Below the pieces are notes generated by a model that did not search any database, was not told where the DNA came from, and worked only from the letters and a program-made list of their open reading frames with translations. A program made the position numbers and the translations under genes. 64,000 nucleotides of DNA from positions 60,768,759-60,832,758 of the forward strand of contig NC_087063.1 of assembly GCF_963678635.1 (NCBI RefSeq), given 5' to 3'. Positions 1 through 12,000 of this stretch are shown here, piece after piece (the first letter of the stretch is position 1; each line of letters starts with the position of its first letter). The stretch comes from Symsagittifera roscoffensis. Its lineage: Eukaryota > Xenacoelomorpha > Acoela > Convolutidae.

Positions 1-910
1 TAGTGAGGTATATCCAGAACTATCAAGAAAAGGTGCTTATAACCAACATACACATGTATATACAGCGAAGGATATCAATGAAGTGATACAAGAAGCTAGG
101 CTACGAGGTATCCGAGTGATTCCAGAACTGGACATACCTGCCCATACGAGGTCATGGAGCAAAGGACACCCAGAGATGTTCAATCAATGCTCTAGGAAAA
201 AGTTCAACGAAGGCAAGGGACCCTTGTTGGATATTGAAAACAGCCAAACGTTCAAAGTCTTGGAGAAGCTCATCGGTGAAATCAGCAATGTATTCAGAGA
301 TAAGAATTTCCATTTAGGAGGAGACGAGTTTTACCATGACTGTATTCCTGGAAGCACACCAAGTATTGTTAATTTCTTTCAAGAGCTGCGGAGTATTATT
401 GGTCGAGTATCAGGCTCAACAACTATTCGAGCTATGTTTTGGCAAGACCTGCTAAAAATGGGAGCTACAGTGCCTCAAAACTCAATAGTCAACGTCTGGA
501 AACACTGGGTTAATGACGAAAATTATCTTAAACAAGCTATTTCGACAAGTAACATCAGTATAATCGTATCGCATCCTTGGTACCTTGATAATATGTCAAG
601 GGGTGAAAAGTGGCGACTCAATTATGACGTGGAAATGTTCAAACAGCTTGGTGATTCGAAAGTCCGAAGTCGCGTTATAGGCGGACAGGCGTGTCTTTGG
701 GCAGAATTTGTAGATGCTACGAATTTTTTGCAGTGGGCGTGGCCTGACGCGGGCGGTACCGCCGAGAATCTTTGGTCCGATAAGGTACCCAGCTCCAAAT
801 CAGGAGACGTTCAAGAGAGAATGAATGAGCTCCGTTGTAGATTGATTGTAAGAGGCATACCGGCTAGACCAATTCAGGCAGGATTCTGTGACACGGAATG
901 GGCTTACTAA
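1..910 (+). CDS. Beta-N-acetylhexosaminidase (GH20), C-terminal part, 5' truncated by window edge
   Basis: Lysosomal-type exo-glycosidase that removes terminal N-acetylhexosamine from glycoconjugates. The frame is already open at base 2 and runs without an intron to TAA at 908-910, so about 302 residues of the catalytic barrel are visible; signal peptide and N-terminal domain lie to the left of the window. The HLGGDE motif at 311-328 holds the Asp-Glu catalytic pair of GH20 (substrate-assisted catalysis). Other family signatures are ARLRGIRVIPELDIPAH, HPWYLDN, the GGQACLWAEFVD block and WPDAG followed by LWS. The C-terminus GFCDTEW matches the end of HEXA/HEXB chains. Two sites differ from my memory of human chains (GEAC is GQAC here; AERLWS is AENLWS). 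Whether it is nearer the alpha or beta subunit I cannot tell. Confidence 0.93.
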   Translation, partial: SEVYPELSRKGAYNQHTHVYTAKDINEVIQEARLRGIRVIPELDIPAHTRSWSKGHPEMFNQCSRKKFNEGKGPLLDIENSQTFKVLEKLIGEISNVFRDKNFHLGGDEFYHDCIPGSTPSIVNFFQELRSIIGRVSGSTTIRAMFWQDLLKMGATVPQNSIVNVWKHWVNDENYLKQAISTSNISIIVSHPWYLDNMSRGEKWRLNYDVEMFKQLGDSKVRSRVIGGQACLWAEFVDATNFLQWAWPDAGGTAENLWSDKVPSSKSGDVQERMNELRCRLIVRGIPARPIQAGFCDTEWAY

Positions 911-2000
911 ATTCGTCTACTTTAATTTTTTTTACTGTTTGTCAAAGTATTTCTATGATTTCCATGTTGTCTGATTGGTGACTTTATATTAGTTAAAATG
1001 GATTTTATTTCTTGATTTTTCTTGCAAAAGAGATATAGTTGCATTAAGAAGCGTAGTGTAATTCAAGCTGAATTTTTGCCCCGATCACTGGAGGTGACAA
1101 GGAACTGAAGATTCAGGCTTTTTTTCCTCTCAAAATCAAGCCACACCAATAAACAGCTCAATATGGTTGAGTGGTACATCACAATGAAGTAATTTCTGAC
1201 TTTCAGCTGAGCTAATTTCTAATGTTTCTCGAAAATTTCTTTTTGTCGGGAAAAAGCGTTTTCAAATTTTTGTTTTTCGTCTAATTTAGATACGCTCAAT
1301 CGTATTTAAACTAAACAAACTTGAAACTTTTAAAGGAAGCCATAAGCTATCCCCTAGAGCGCTAAGACTCATCCTAACTAATTTTTAAGAGTAATGAACG
1401 TATTGAATGTTCTTATATAGGTCGTAGTTATTTTTTTGGAAGAAATCTAAAATGCTCTAATAGCTACAGATGTGCATTCATACATTTTAATGCGTTTATG
1501 AATGCACTTAGTTATATATTCTTTTTTAGGTTAAATTGGAATTCATCTGCTGAAAGTTACCTAAATAGCACTCTCCAAACACGAACGTGAAAATGGCGCA
1601 AAAAATATGAACTAATTCGATTTCGTTAAGTTGAATTTAATTTTCAGAATTCCAGTGGAATAAAAACTTATCTATTGATCCAATTTTCTCAAGTTGGGAT
1701 AATGTTATCAAAAAAGCGCAGCTCTTTAATCTATCTATTATTTAATTGGCGTTTCACGTGACACATGTCTAAGAAGTCCCTATGTTGACGTGTTAAAGAA
1801 GTCCCTATTTTTGCATGTTTCAGTTTTTTCAACGTATTAATTTTTGCATATTTAATGAAAATATTTTTGCACGTTTAAGCTATACCGTAGGTTAAAATGC
1901 TTAAGAAATTTCATTTGGCTCATGTTTAAGTCTGTTGGTCTGTTAAAAGGCCGAAAAATTGCAAAATTTTATATATACATACGTTCTATATATTCCTATA
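911..2000. other. 3' UTR and intergenic DNA
   Basis: AT-rich with no supported gene. Around 1455-1530 lies a short repeat with the inverted ends GCATTCATA / TATGAATGC; the same sequence recurs as a tandem pair at 20236-20440 inside the receptor gene, so it is a dispersed repeat. Confidence 0.5.
1148..1153 (+). promoter_or_regulatory. Candidate poly(A) signal of the hexosaminidase gene
   Basis: AATAAA about 240 bp after the hexosaminidase stop codon, a plausible 3' UTR length. It is the first canonical hexamer I see after the gene. The sequence is AT-rich, so chance occurrence is possible. Confidence 0.4.
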
Positions 2001-2845
2001 TAGTGGAGTGCTGTTAAGTACATTTAAGGGTTGCAAATCTGGCGTTCAAGTATGACTGCTCAAATCCTTATATTGTTCGAGATATGGCGCTTTTATGATT
2101 TTTTAATTTTTTTTCAAAAAACCTAGAAAGAAAAAACCCAATCGAACTTGAATTTTGAACCTTATAGTGGGCTGCTATCAGGGTACATTCAAGGGTTGCA
2201 AATCTGGCGTCCAAGTAAGACTGCTCAAATCCTTTTATTTTCCGAGATATGGCGTTTTTATGATTTTTTTTTCAAAAAACTTAGATATTAAAAAACTAAC
2301 CGAACTTCAATTTCTCAACCCTTTAATGAGGTGCTGTCAGGGTACATTCAGGGGTTGCAAACCTGGCGTCCAAGTATGACTGCTCAAATCTTTTTATATT
2401 TCGAGATATGGCGTTTCTAGATTTTTCGAGATATGGTGATTTTTTTCATTTTTTTTTTCAGAAAAAGTTTAGATATAAAAAAAAACTAACCGAACTTCAG
2501 TTTCTCAACCCTATAGTGGGGTGATGTCAGGGTGGATTCAGGAGTTGCAAATCTGGCGTTCAAGTATCACTGCTCAATTTTTTTTCTTGATTTTCGAGAT
2601 ACGGCGTTTTTTATGATTTTTTTTTTCATTTTTTTTCTTCAAAAAACTTAGATATAAAAAACTATCCGAATATGAACTTCTCAACTCTATAGTGGTTTGA
2701 TGTCAGGGTACATTCAAGGTCTGCAAATCTGGCGTCCAAATATGACTGCTCAAATCTTTTATATGATTTTTTTTTTTTCATTTTTTTCAAAAAAACTTAG
2801 ATATTGGTTAGGATAAAAAAACTAACCGAACTGGCATTTCAGGGG
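2001..2845. repeat. Tandem satellite, five ~155-190 bp units
   Basis: Five diverged head-to-tail units begin near 2001, 2165, 2323, 2513 and 2691. Each has a conserved core (TAGTGG...TGCTGTCAGGGTACATTC, then GGTTGCAAATCTGGCGT, then CAAGTATGACTGCTCAAAT) followed by a T-rich segment with GAGATATGGCG and a block ending near AACTAACCGAACT. Unit length varies mainly in the poly-T runs. Partial relatives of the core appear near 6640-6670 and 12098-12115. The short reading frames inside it have no coding character. Confidence 0.85.
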
Positions 2846-4270
2846 CATGACATTTCGAGACTGGGATTTCAGTTGCGGTGCTTCCCTCTTTTTCTTGGCA
2901 AATTTTGAGCGTTTTATAGCTTGAGATTATGGGATTATTGGAAGGGCAAGGTTACCAAAAATTAACCAAAAAATGCATGTAGATCTTAAGCAGGGGCACA
3001 AGAGCGGTTCTCCGTGATGTGCTAAACAGCTCGTATGTTGGTCCTTTCCCTTGTGGATAAATCGCCTGAGCTCATATGATTTGTTCAAAGAAAACTGGAA
3101 ACGTAATTGTTTTTATTGAATGGTTTTTATTGAATGTTTTTTTGAATGGTTTCAGTAAGTTCCTTACCGCTGTACCAGTTGTGTGCTATGATTTTGTAGT
3201 GATCCTGAAGCGGTAGAAAAAAAACGTTTATTATGAATGTTTTAGCGTTCTAAGATTTGTTTAGTTATGGATATTGAGTTTTTACAATTTTCAATGAAAA
3301 TCAAAGCATTCGTTTTCTTTATTTATTGCATTCGGCTGTTGAAAGATTCTGGTGCAAGATCTAGTTAGGAAAAACTGGTCGCTTCTTCTTTGAATTCATG
3401 GAATAAGTTCGCAATTATGGCAAATTGTAGAATTTTTTTAGTCTATAATTCCTTAAGGTAAAATATGGGGATAGAAATGTGGACAGTTCTTCAAAACAAT
3501 CCAGATATCCAACGAGATTTCAACTCAGTTTGTACACGCTATTGGCTTAAAGTACTATAATTTTATTATTTTTTGTAGGTTTTCACCAAAAGTTTGTTAT
3601 GTTAGGAGCTCTTTGTGCATGTATATTTTGATTTCTCCGTTTTTTGTGAAATTGATTTCTTCAATGATTGTTTTTTATACTTCTCTCCGATCTGGTAATA
3701 TCTCGACAAATCGTTTTCTTATCATTTATTAACTCGCCCAGTTGAGACCCAAATTTTGTTTTTTAGACCCTTGATTGACGATTGAAGGATTTGCGATTTA
3801 GTACATATCATCGCAACAAGTTAGGAGACTAAACAATTGTTTTATTGTTTGAACCTGTTAGTAGTTTTTTCATACGACACTTCATTACTTGCTCAAGCTA
3901 CTCTTGTTAAGGTCTTGTAGTTAGAAGGAAATATTTCCTTGCACAAAACTTTGGTAATGTTAATGTTCCGATCACCTTTTGCTTATATGCGCTGAAGATT
4001 TGGATTTTAAGGCAAAATTAGGTGTCACAAATAAACGTCAGATGGGACTGACTGATCAGTCACATTAAATTAATTTCAGCCGTGATTCGGTTATCAATAA
4101 AATGTTCCATGAAGATTTTTCAATGACTTATTTTGAACGAAAAGTCACGACTCATTTTCTTTGGTTACGCTTGCGATTAGCTAGCGTTATCAAATCGGAA
4201 TATAGACTTTTTTCGGGTTAACAATTAGTTAAGCAGATGCACTTGAATCATTTTACATTTGGTTCTTATT
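2846..4270. other. Intergenic DNA without recognisable genes
   Basis: AT-rich sequence with no long open frame, no RNA gene and no clear repeat boundary. A segment near 4155-4230 (GCTAGCGTTATCAAATCGGAATATAGAC) recurs in altered form near 7083-7130, so its right end belongs to a dispersed repeat. Confidence 0.45.
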
Positions 4271-4274
4271 AAAT

Positions 4275-4610
4275 CAAAAGTCAGACGTTAACTCGCGCAC
4301 GTGGCGAGAGATAACGCACCTGCCTATCTGCTTATAAAGAGAAAAGTCAGTGGTTGGGGTTGGAATCCGACCAGGACCTGTTTTTTTTTGTAAACGGAAA
4401 ATTGTGCGCGCGTCAAAAAAATATTTGTCGTAATTCTTGGTCTGCTTGTTTTTTGTCGGCTAAGTTACCACAGCTCCAAATATGCGATGAATTTAGGAAT
4501 TTTCTACTTAAATTAAATATCATCTCAATGTATTCCGGTTTTCGGCAAGTAAATGATTTTCAAGTTTTGTCGATTTTTTTTTGTTTTTTTTTTAAATATT
4601 GTTTATGACT
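4275..4610 (+). repeat. Dispersed repeat with tRNA-like head
   Basis: Around 4300-4375 the sequence resembles a Pol III internal promoter: GTGGCGAGAGATAACGCACC looks like an A-box region, and GGTTGGAATCCGACC is a B-box-like palindrome. It is followed by T-rich sequence and a tail. A related arrangement occurs at 7190-7330. Consistent with a degenerate tRNA-derived SINE. Confidence 0.4.
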
Positions 4611-4975
4611 GTAGCGAGCTTGCGAGCGAAGTGTAATTGTATGAATCTTCTTTTTTCTAATCTTATTGGTAAATAAAAGTGTTCGCTTATTTGGTGGCAC
4701 TTTTGCTAAAATCACGATCTGTAGCATTGGAAATTTCAGTGTCTCTTCTCTGCTTTGTTTGTGGCTAGTGTTTGTGATTTATTACGCGTCCGTGACTAAA
4801 TGGTTAGTGCATGGGACTCATAATCTCCAGGTTCAGATCGAATACGAGACGTAGCCGAGTTTTTACTAATTCGAGGCTTATTTCTATTTATTGCACCACA
4901 GAGCTGCTTTTTGTCGTGTTCTCCCCAGTTTTTGCGAAGCCGAGCTTCGCCTCTGTGTGAAAAACTTTTTGAAGT
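4611..4975 (+). repeat. tRNA-derived SINE-like element, best copy
   Basis: Starts with GCGAGCTTGCGAGCGAAGTGTA and ends with a hairpin-like GCGAAGCCGAGCTTCGCCTCTGTG. In the centre, 4785-4856 folds like a decayed elongator tRNA: a 5' GCGTC that can pair with GACGT, an A-box-like GGTTAGTGC, CTCATAATCT as an anticodon arm carrying CAT (Met), and a B-box-like segment near CAGATCGAATAC. Related copies lie at 8727-9090 and 18777-19105, with end fragments near 5290-5335, 7760-7800, 13510-13540, 15412-15500, 16345-16375, 19180-19290, 19668-19760 and 20810-20845. The tRNA reading is mine; the repetition is direct. Confidence 0.65.
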
Positions 4976-6066
4976 TGTTTTCTTTGTGAATTCAATTCAC
5001 TGTATTTAGTGCAGTGGTAACATTCGTGCTTGAGACAACAAATCTCCGAAATTCGTTTCCAGTCGAGACCTGTGTTTTTTTGTCGACTATTTTAGAACTT
5101 CGTGTCTGCTTATTTTTGGCGGCTTAAGTCTAACAGAAAGTTTGGTTTCTTTCCAGCATTTTGAAAGCTCTTTGTAAAGTTTCTAACGGTGCAGGTATTT
5201 TTCTTCCTTTGCATTTTTTAGACTTTCAATTTTTTAATTTTTAATTGGTCTTTTCTTTGCTTGTAAGATAGTTTTCATTTTTGCATCGCAAGTGATGCGA
5301 AGCTGAGCTTCGCCCCCCCCCCCCCTGTGTATTTAAGTTGTTTTCTTCTTAGTAAGGAGTATTGAAATTTTTCTTGCCATTTCAATTTTGCCCCATAAAG
5401 CAATTTTTGCCGTGCTGGCAAAATTTGCTTATGCTTAAATGATCAAACGGCTTTTTTTGTTTTAAATGACAATGTTCATAATGCAAGTAAGCTGCTTTTA
5501 CTCAAATTTCGATGCTATACTTTCAACGAATGCGAATAGTTCACTCCCAAAGCTGATAAATGGTCATAGTTACGTCCACTTGGTGAGTTACGATAAAATT
5601 GAGTTGCTTTGATTACATGTAGCTTTGACGAATCGTTCGCAACAGGTGAGACTGCGCATCAAAGTGATCTTTGCCAACTATTGGTTGTTGTTATTTTTCA
5701 GATAAGTCATGAAAATAGTGAGATAAAAGTGCTAATGGATTTTAGTTTCCAGCTGAACTTGGCGTTTTGCACTTAGAATGGATTAGTGCGCGTGGTCAAA
5801 TCGACTGAGGCAAGATTAAAACAATCTTTACTAGAACCTGCCAAGCTTCTTCAGCATTTTTAATTCTTCGTTCTCGAGTCATCTGGGACAAAAAAGATTA
5901 CTTACTTGACTGGAAGGTAAATAAGAAGCTATTTTTTAAAGCTTTTCTGAATTCGAGTTTAGATTAAAAGCTCTAGTTTATTACATTTATTACTTGCGAA
6001 CTAAACTCCTTGAAGCCCCAATTTCCATTCATTGGTACAGTTTGGGCTGGGAACGACAACAGAATC
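4976..6066. other. Intergenic / 5' region of the receptor gene
   Basis: Contains another tRNA-like stretch near 5010-5070, a 14-base C run at 5312-5325 within a SINE end fragment, and AT-rich DNA up to the receptor start codon. I see no convincing TATA box, so the promoter and any 5' UTR exons remain unplaced. Confidence 0.4.
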
Positions 6067-9000
6067 ATGACAACAAAAAAGACATTATATTTCTTCTTCG
6101 TGGTTTGCGTCGTGTCGTTTGCAATGTGTGCAGATGTGAAATCGAGAAGTGACAACGAGCAGCCTCTGAACATCGGGCTGATGTTGCACTACGACAATGT
6201 GAAGAAGCCACAGGCGATTGTGGATAGTATCCTGACCAAAATGGACACCCGCATCAGTGCTGCCGCCAACGATATATACGTCAAAATTTCAACCCATATA
6301 CTCAGTAAGATACTTTCACCTATCTTAACATTAATTAACTCACGTTTCACTTGACACATTATTAAAATTCCCGGTTGGCATGTCAAAATGCCAATATATT
6401 GAAACGTTAAATATTTTTTCTGGATTCAGCGAAATACTCCATACGAATGTTGACGAAAGTCTTTTTTGCTGAAATGAACAGTTGAATGAGTATTTTCAAA
6501 GATATCTACAGTTTTAACGGTACACCGTATAGATCTCAAATGCCTTCATCCTGCAGTTTTTCTTTTGTTTCGTTACGCGAATTTTCGGAAAGTGTTTATT
6601 TCACAAAATTCGAACTAAGCAACCCTGTGGTTGGTGTTTTCAGGGTTCTCACAGGAGCTGCAAGTCTGGCCTCATTAGAAAATATCGTTGCTAGAAAGTA
6701 TCCAGTTACCGAGATGTGTAGATTTTTAATATGGCAAGATTGAACAATTAAGATATCTAGGAATTTATGATTATACAAAAAACGCAAAGATATTTGAAGT
6801 GCAGTTGTATGATTTCTGCCTTTAGAGGGTCTGACTTTTCGCGTTCAACAATCTGTTTGAAGCACTAGGCGCGAGTCACGCGCAATTCATGCGTAATCAG
6901 AGATTTGTAGTGGAAGAAGTTTGACTATAGAAGGACGCCACTCCTGCATATATTAGTTCTCTTTTTGCGACATCAGCTTCCCGCCGCCTAACCAAATGCC
7001 GCCAAATCCAGTTTTTTTAACCTCAAAACCAATTCAAGTAAACTTAAGTTGGCGTTATACCGATGTCGTTATTACGCTTGCGATAAGCAAGCGTTATCAA
7101 ACTGGAATATTGACTTTTTTCTAGTTCACAACTAGTTTAACAAAATCAGTTGAATCACTTGCTGACTTCTTTTAACATCTTCCAGGTTGCTTCCCCTTGG
7201 CCTGGAGGTAAAACAGTTGCCTGTGTACCCTAAGGTCTGGGGGTCGTGGCCGGAACTAGTCTTTTTTTCAGTATCAAGGAAATAAAATAACCACAACGGA
7301 TTACCACAAATTTTGTCGGCCAAATTACCACAACGGATTTCGCTTGTGCTGTAGGAATTTTTCTTTGTAGTTGCAAGTTCTAGTGCTGTTCATTCTAGTT
7401 TCAAGTGGGAAGAGTTTCTTGGCTTAGTTTTCACATCATTGATTTTTCTTGTGCTGTAAACAACTTGCATTGTAGTTGCAAGTACAAGAGTTGTCCATTG
7501 GTGCTTAAGGTGGGACTTTAAGCTTTTTCAAATAAAATTATTGTTTTTTTCCGGCTCAACTTGTGTCTGCTCAAAGATTGTCGACTTTGTTTCTTTTCGT
7601 AAATTTTGTTCCGTTCTTGATGATTTAAAATTCAAGTGTCTGGCATGTTTGCCTGGAATGAACTTCTATCGAGACATATGAAAGTTTATATGACCTAGTT
7701 TTTTTTTCAAAAATTTTCTTTTTTTTCGGCCTTTTATGTTTTTTCTTATATGTTTGTGTTGTATCGCAAGTGGTGTGAAGCTCAGCTTCGCCTCAGTGTA
7801 AAAAAAGTTGCAAATAAAATAGTTCTCGAATCAAAGGCACTTTTATGAAAAATAATTGTGATTCAGAAATGAGTGACAATTCGATCTCTAATGTCCTATC
7901 CCTCTGTGAACAACTGATCCAGCCAGAGAGACCGATCCACGCTCTGATTGTGAGTCATCCTCCGGAGAAGCCACTGGAAGCACCAGAGGCACTCAGCTAC
8001 GCCTGTGAGTTCTACAAAATACCCATCATATCAGTCTCCACACAGGACCCAGTCTACTCTGAGAAGGTAACTTTGATAAGTGTATAATAATGACTTCCGC
8101 ACAACGAGCAAATTAATCCGCGGCTATTTCATCCTGTGGCTATTTTTTTTTACTTATTAAAACAAACCAATATTTTACAAATCCTAGGATTTAGAGATCT
8201 AGGATTTTCTCGAGGGGTGGGGCGGATTTTCAAAAAATTTTCGAAAGTTTTGTCTACTTTTTTTAGGTCGACTAAATTGATTTTCCGAGCTCTCCCAAGG
8301 CACTGAAAAGGCTGTTGGCTAAATTTTCTGCACTCTAAATTTTGAGATAGGCAGGCCAAAAAAAAACGTTTTTATGCGCTTTTTGAAAAAATTTTGACCA
8401 AAAAGCGCGTTTTTGGCGAGCGCTTCCCCCTCAAAATTAGTAAGTATTGTCGCCAAAGGCGCCTCCAGGAAAAATGTTTGAGTCCGCTAGCCAAAAAAGG
8501 GATATCTCAAAATAGTACAGGACCCTTTGATTTGGGCAGGGGGTCGAAACCCTGAGGAAGGTCGGGGGGGCGTTCGCCACTCCACTAAATCCGCTTGTGT
8601 TCCCCCCTTATTTTTGGTGCTAGACTCTGCAATCGTTTGACTCACTGTATAAAATTTCGTTGTTGTCATCGAAAAGTTGAATGACAAATTTAAATAACAG
8701 AATGTTTTGCTTCGTTTGCGGAGTATTTACACTTGCGATCAGCTTAGTGTATTATTACGAACCTTCTATTTTTCTAACCTAACCCGAAAATAAAAGCGGT
8801 CATTGAAGTTTTCACTTATTTAGAAATTTCACTGTAGCATTCGAAATTGCATAGCATCTATTCTCTGCTTCATTGGTGGCTAGTATTTGGTGTCTATTAA
8901 GCTTCCGTGGCTTAGCGGGTAGTGAGTGATACTCTTAATCTCTAGGTCGCACTTTCGAATCTCAGAGGTAGCCGAATTTTTAAAGAAAACTAATTTGCGG

Positions 9001-12000
9001 TTTATTTCTAATTTTAATTATTGCACTTTATAGAACTGTTTTGTCGTGTTCTCGCAAGTGTTTGCGAAACGAAGCTTTGCCTCCGTGTAGAATATATTTA
9101 TTGGCTGAAAATGATACCTGTGAGATCTAATTGATTCAGCTTGTAATATTTGTTACCTCGTGGAAGTTAGACGCAAAAAGGCCTTGTCTTAAAAAAGAGC
9201 TTCGCTCAACAAAATAACTCAGTCTGTGGCGAAGTAAGAGAAACAGACTATGCGTAAACAGGCTGGGTAGCCTTTCATATACCCCCTGCGAATAGCAGAA
9301 ACCACAATTATCTAGAGTCGATTAACATAGTTCAGACTCTTATAAGGTCGCGATGATTTTTTGTTTGTTTGTTTTTTTCAGGAAAAGTATTTTAAGTTGT
9401 TTAGGCGGTTTTTTTTCGCGGTCTGACTTTTGATTTTCTTTTAAGTTAGTTCATGACCTTTTTAAAAGGAAGGCAACCTCCACTATCGAACAGCAAAAAT
9501 GTGTAGATCGCGAAAAACGTAATCGAACTCTAATTTTGAATCAGTTTTCCGAGCAAAATAAAACTTTTACCTATTGATCCAGTTCTCTCAAATTGGGTTA
9601 ATTTATCAAAAAAAGTGCCAATCATAAATTGTTCCAGAAATTTCAAGAGCTGCAATGGCATGTATTTTTTTGAAATTCAAAATTTTTTTTTTTTTAAAAA
9701 ACAAGTATTTTTTTTCTATGTTCACTTGCGTTCATTGACTCTTTTTCAACTCTGTTGGTTATGTTCATTTCCAGGCGCTGCACTCGACGTTCCTGAGGAC
9801 AGTGTCTCCGGATGTGGATCAATCGAGAGTGTGGGCGGATTTGTTGCATGATCCCATGTTCAGATACTCGAAAGTGGTGCTGGTGTATCCCAACACTTAC
9901 GCCGGAGAGAGACTGTACGAGACAGTTGTGGACAGCTTCGAGAAAGTGTTCATCAATGTTAGTCTGAAATACTCAACTTCTAGCAATCTGCACGCTATAG
10001 GATTCGCAATGGGTCTCATTAAAATCTGTTGATTGTAAGTGGGTTAAATTGAAAGCCATATAATGCCTGAAGCCAGCAGTAGTCAATGAAAAGCTGATTT
10101 GTTTGCTCAGAAGACGGAAAAGGCCATTAGGAGTAAGAATACCCGAGAAAAAAAACTTTGATGCTGATGTTTATTGATAAATGTCATTGTATAAATGTCT
10201 TAATTTTTTAAAGCTTGTAACCCTGAAGTCAATTAAAAGAAAATTACTTCCTCAAAATAATTAGCTTTCAAATTTGAATGAACATCAAGTTGTCATTGAA
10301 GCTGGCTCATTTTTTGAACTACTCATCTGAAGGTTCTGGTCAGCGAAAATTTTTATTTTTAACAGAAATGTCAGCAACTTCATCTTATTGAAACTTATTC
10401 ATAATTTCACTTTCATACATGAGATAGTATTCTAAACGTTGCTACTTTTCCTTCACGAGTCTGCTTGACTGACCTCAATCTGACCTGGTTTTTTTCAGGT
10501 CTCGCGCAGGGTGAACTACTCACCCGGTCTGAGCAAGTCTCAAGCGGAGACACTTCTCAGAGGGCTAAACACTCCCTTAAGAGTGTTCCTCTTCTACGGA
10601 AGGTACCCTCAAATAAAGCGCGGCAGCAACTCCCTTTCCCCTTAATGAAGACCGCCTCGTAGATTAACTTGTGTGCCTGTTGGTTATGAGTTTCTGAATG
10701 GTTTTGCTTATTAATATTGATATGGGATATAGCAAGATATGTGGTTCTAAACATTTAAGCCTAATTTTGTGGGCTGAGGATAAGTTTGAGATTTGCATGG
10801 TTGCCTGAAAAGCTGCATCAATTAATGCCTGGTGTGTCAGTTAGTGTAAAATTCTGATTAATGGGTGGCTGAGGTCAAGGTTGAGGCATCTTAAATCCTT
10901 CCGTTGGTAGTAACATTGATATTCAGAATCAAAGCAAATGTTGCACTGTCTTGAAGTTTGCGTTGATCTGTATTATTTCCGCACGGTGGTAAAACTGTCC
11001 TTTTTTCAGGCTCAAAAATTGTGCGTGGTCTGCAAGTTATGCTATACCATGTCATTGTTTAGATAATATCACTGTGGTGGTTTTTAGCAAAGAGGATGCG
11101 GGGGTGATATTCAGCGCAGCTCTGGATGTGGGCATGTTAGACCGGGGATATTTCTGGCTAGTGTCCCAATCGGCCGCGGCAGTCGCTCCAGTTGGTACGT
11201 GGTCACGGGTTGTTTTGTCAGCTGCTGAATGTACAATCGTGTCTGATGAGTCATTTTCCCAGTCGGTGGGCCAAACAATTAAGTAGCCATAAACGCCTAG
11301 TTATTGACAAAATAGCACAGAAGTTTTAGCACTTGTTTTAGTAATAAACCAGATGACATAACCCGCCCAGCACCTAGAGTTTATATATTTTTTTGAGGGT
11401 AGTTGGCTTAATCTTAGGTTTATTTCATGACAGTTCGATGGAATAAATCGAGTTTGAAGAGAAATTCATTTCATAGGATCAATGTTTGTGCAACTTAAAC
11501 GAGGCAATGACGTGGAGTGGCACCTGGAAAGAGCAATCAGGTCCATATATGGGGGACTGCTGCACTTCCTCAAAAGGACAGATAGAATTGATCCCCTGGA
11601 CAGGCTAGACCCACTCACCACTTGCAACAGCAGAGGATGGCCAGATGGGCATGCATATTTCAAGTAAGTCTGCACAAACATTTGGGTACACGAATAATAG
11701 TTGGCTACCTAAAACATATATGAAGAAAAAATTGTCGGCCTTTAAATCCCCGAAAACCGCATTCGTTTTTGACTGGACTCAACTTCGAAAGTTTGACGGG
11801 CCCAACATCATTCTGTCGCCAATATTTGACCTGGTTGCCAATTTTAATAGCAGCTCGAGCTATTTTACCGTTTCCTCCGCCGGGTTTTGCAACAGTAATG
11901 CTATATTACTGGTTTTTACCACGGATATATGTGAAGATCTAATGTAATCAAAAATAGTATAATAATTCTGGCGCAAAACTGAGGGTATATTTATCATATA

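Noticed and set aside
2001-2845. CRISPR array
   Set aside because: Units are far too long and diverged, lack unique spacers of constant size, and the genome is eukaryotic.
4785-4856. Functional tRNA-Met gene
   Set aside because: Anticodon arm and a partial acceptor stem are recognisable, but the stems have several mismatches and the segment is embedded in a dispersed repeat with other decayed copies.
6010-6066. Upstream 19-codon extension of the receptor reading frame
   Set aside because: The ATG at 6067 gives a signal peptide at the right distance; the extension would put a hydrophilic stretch before it.
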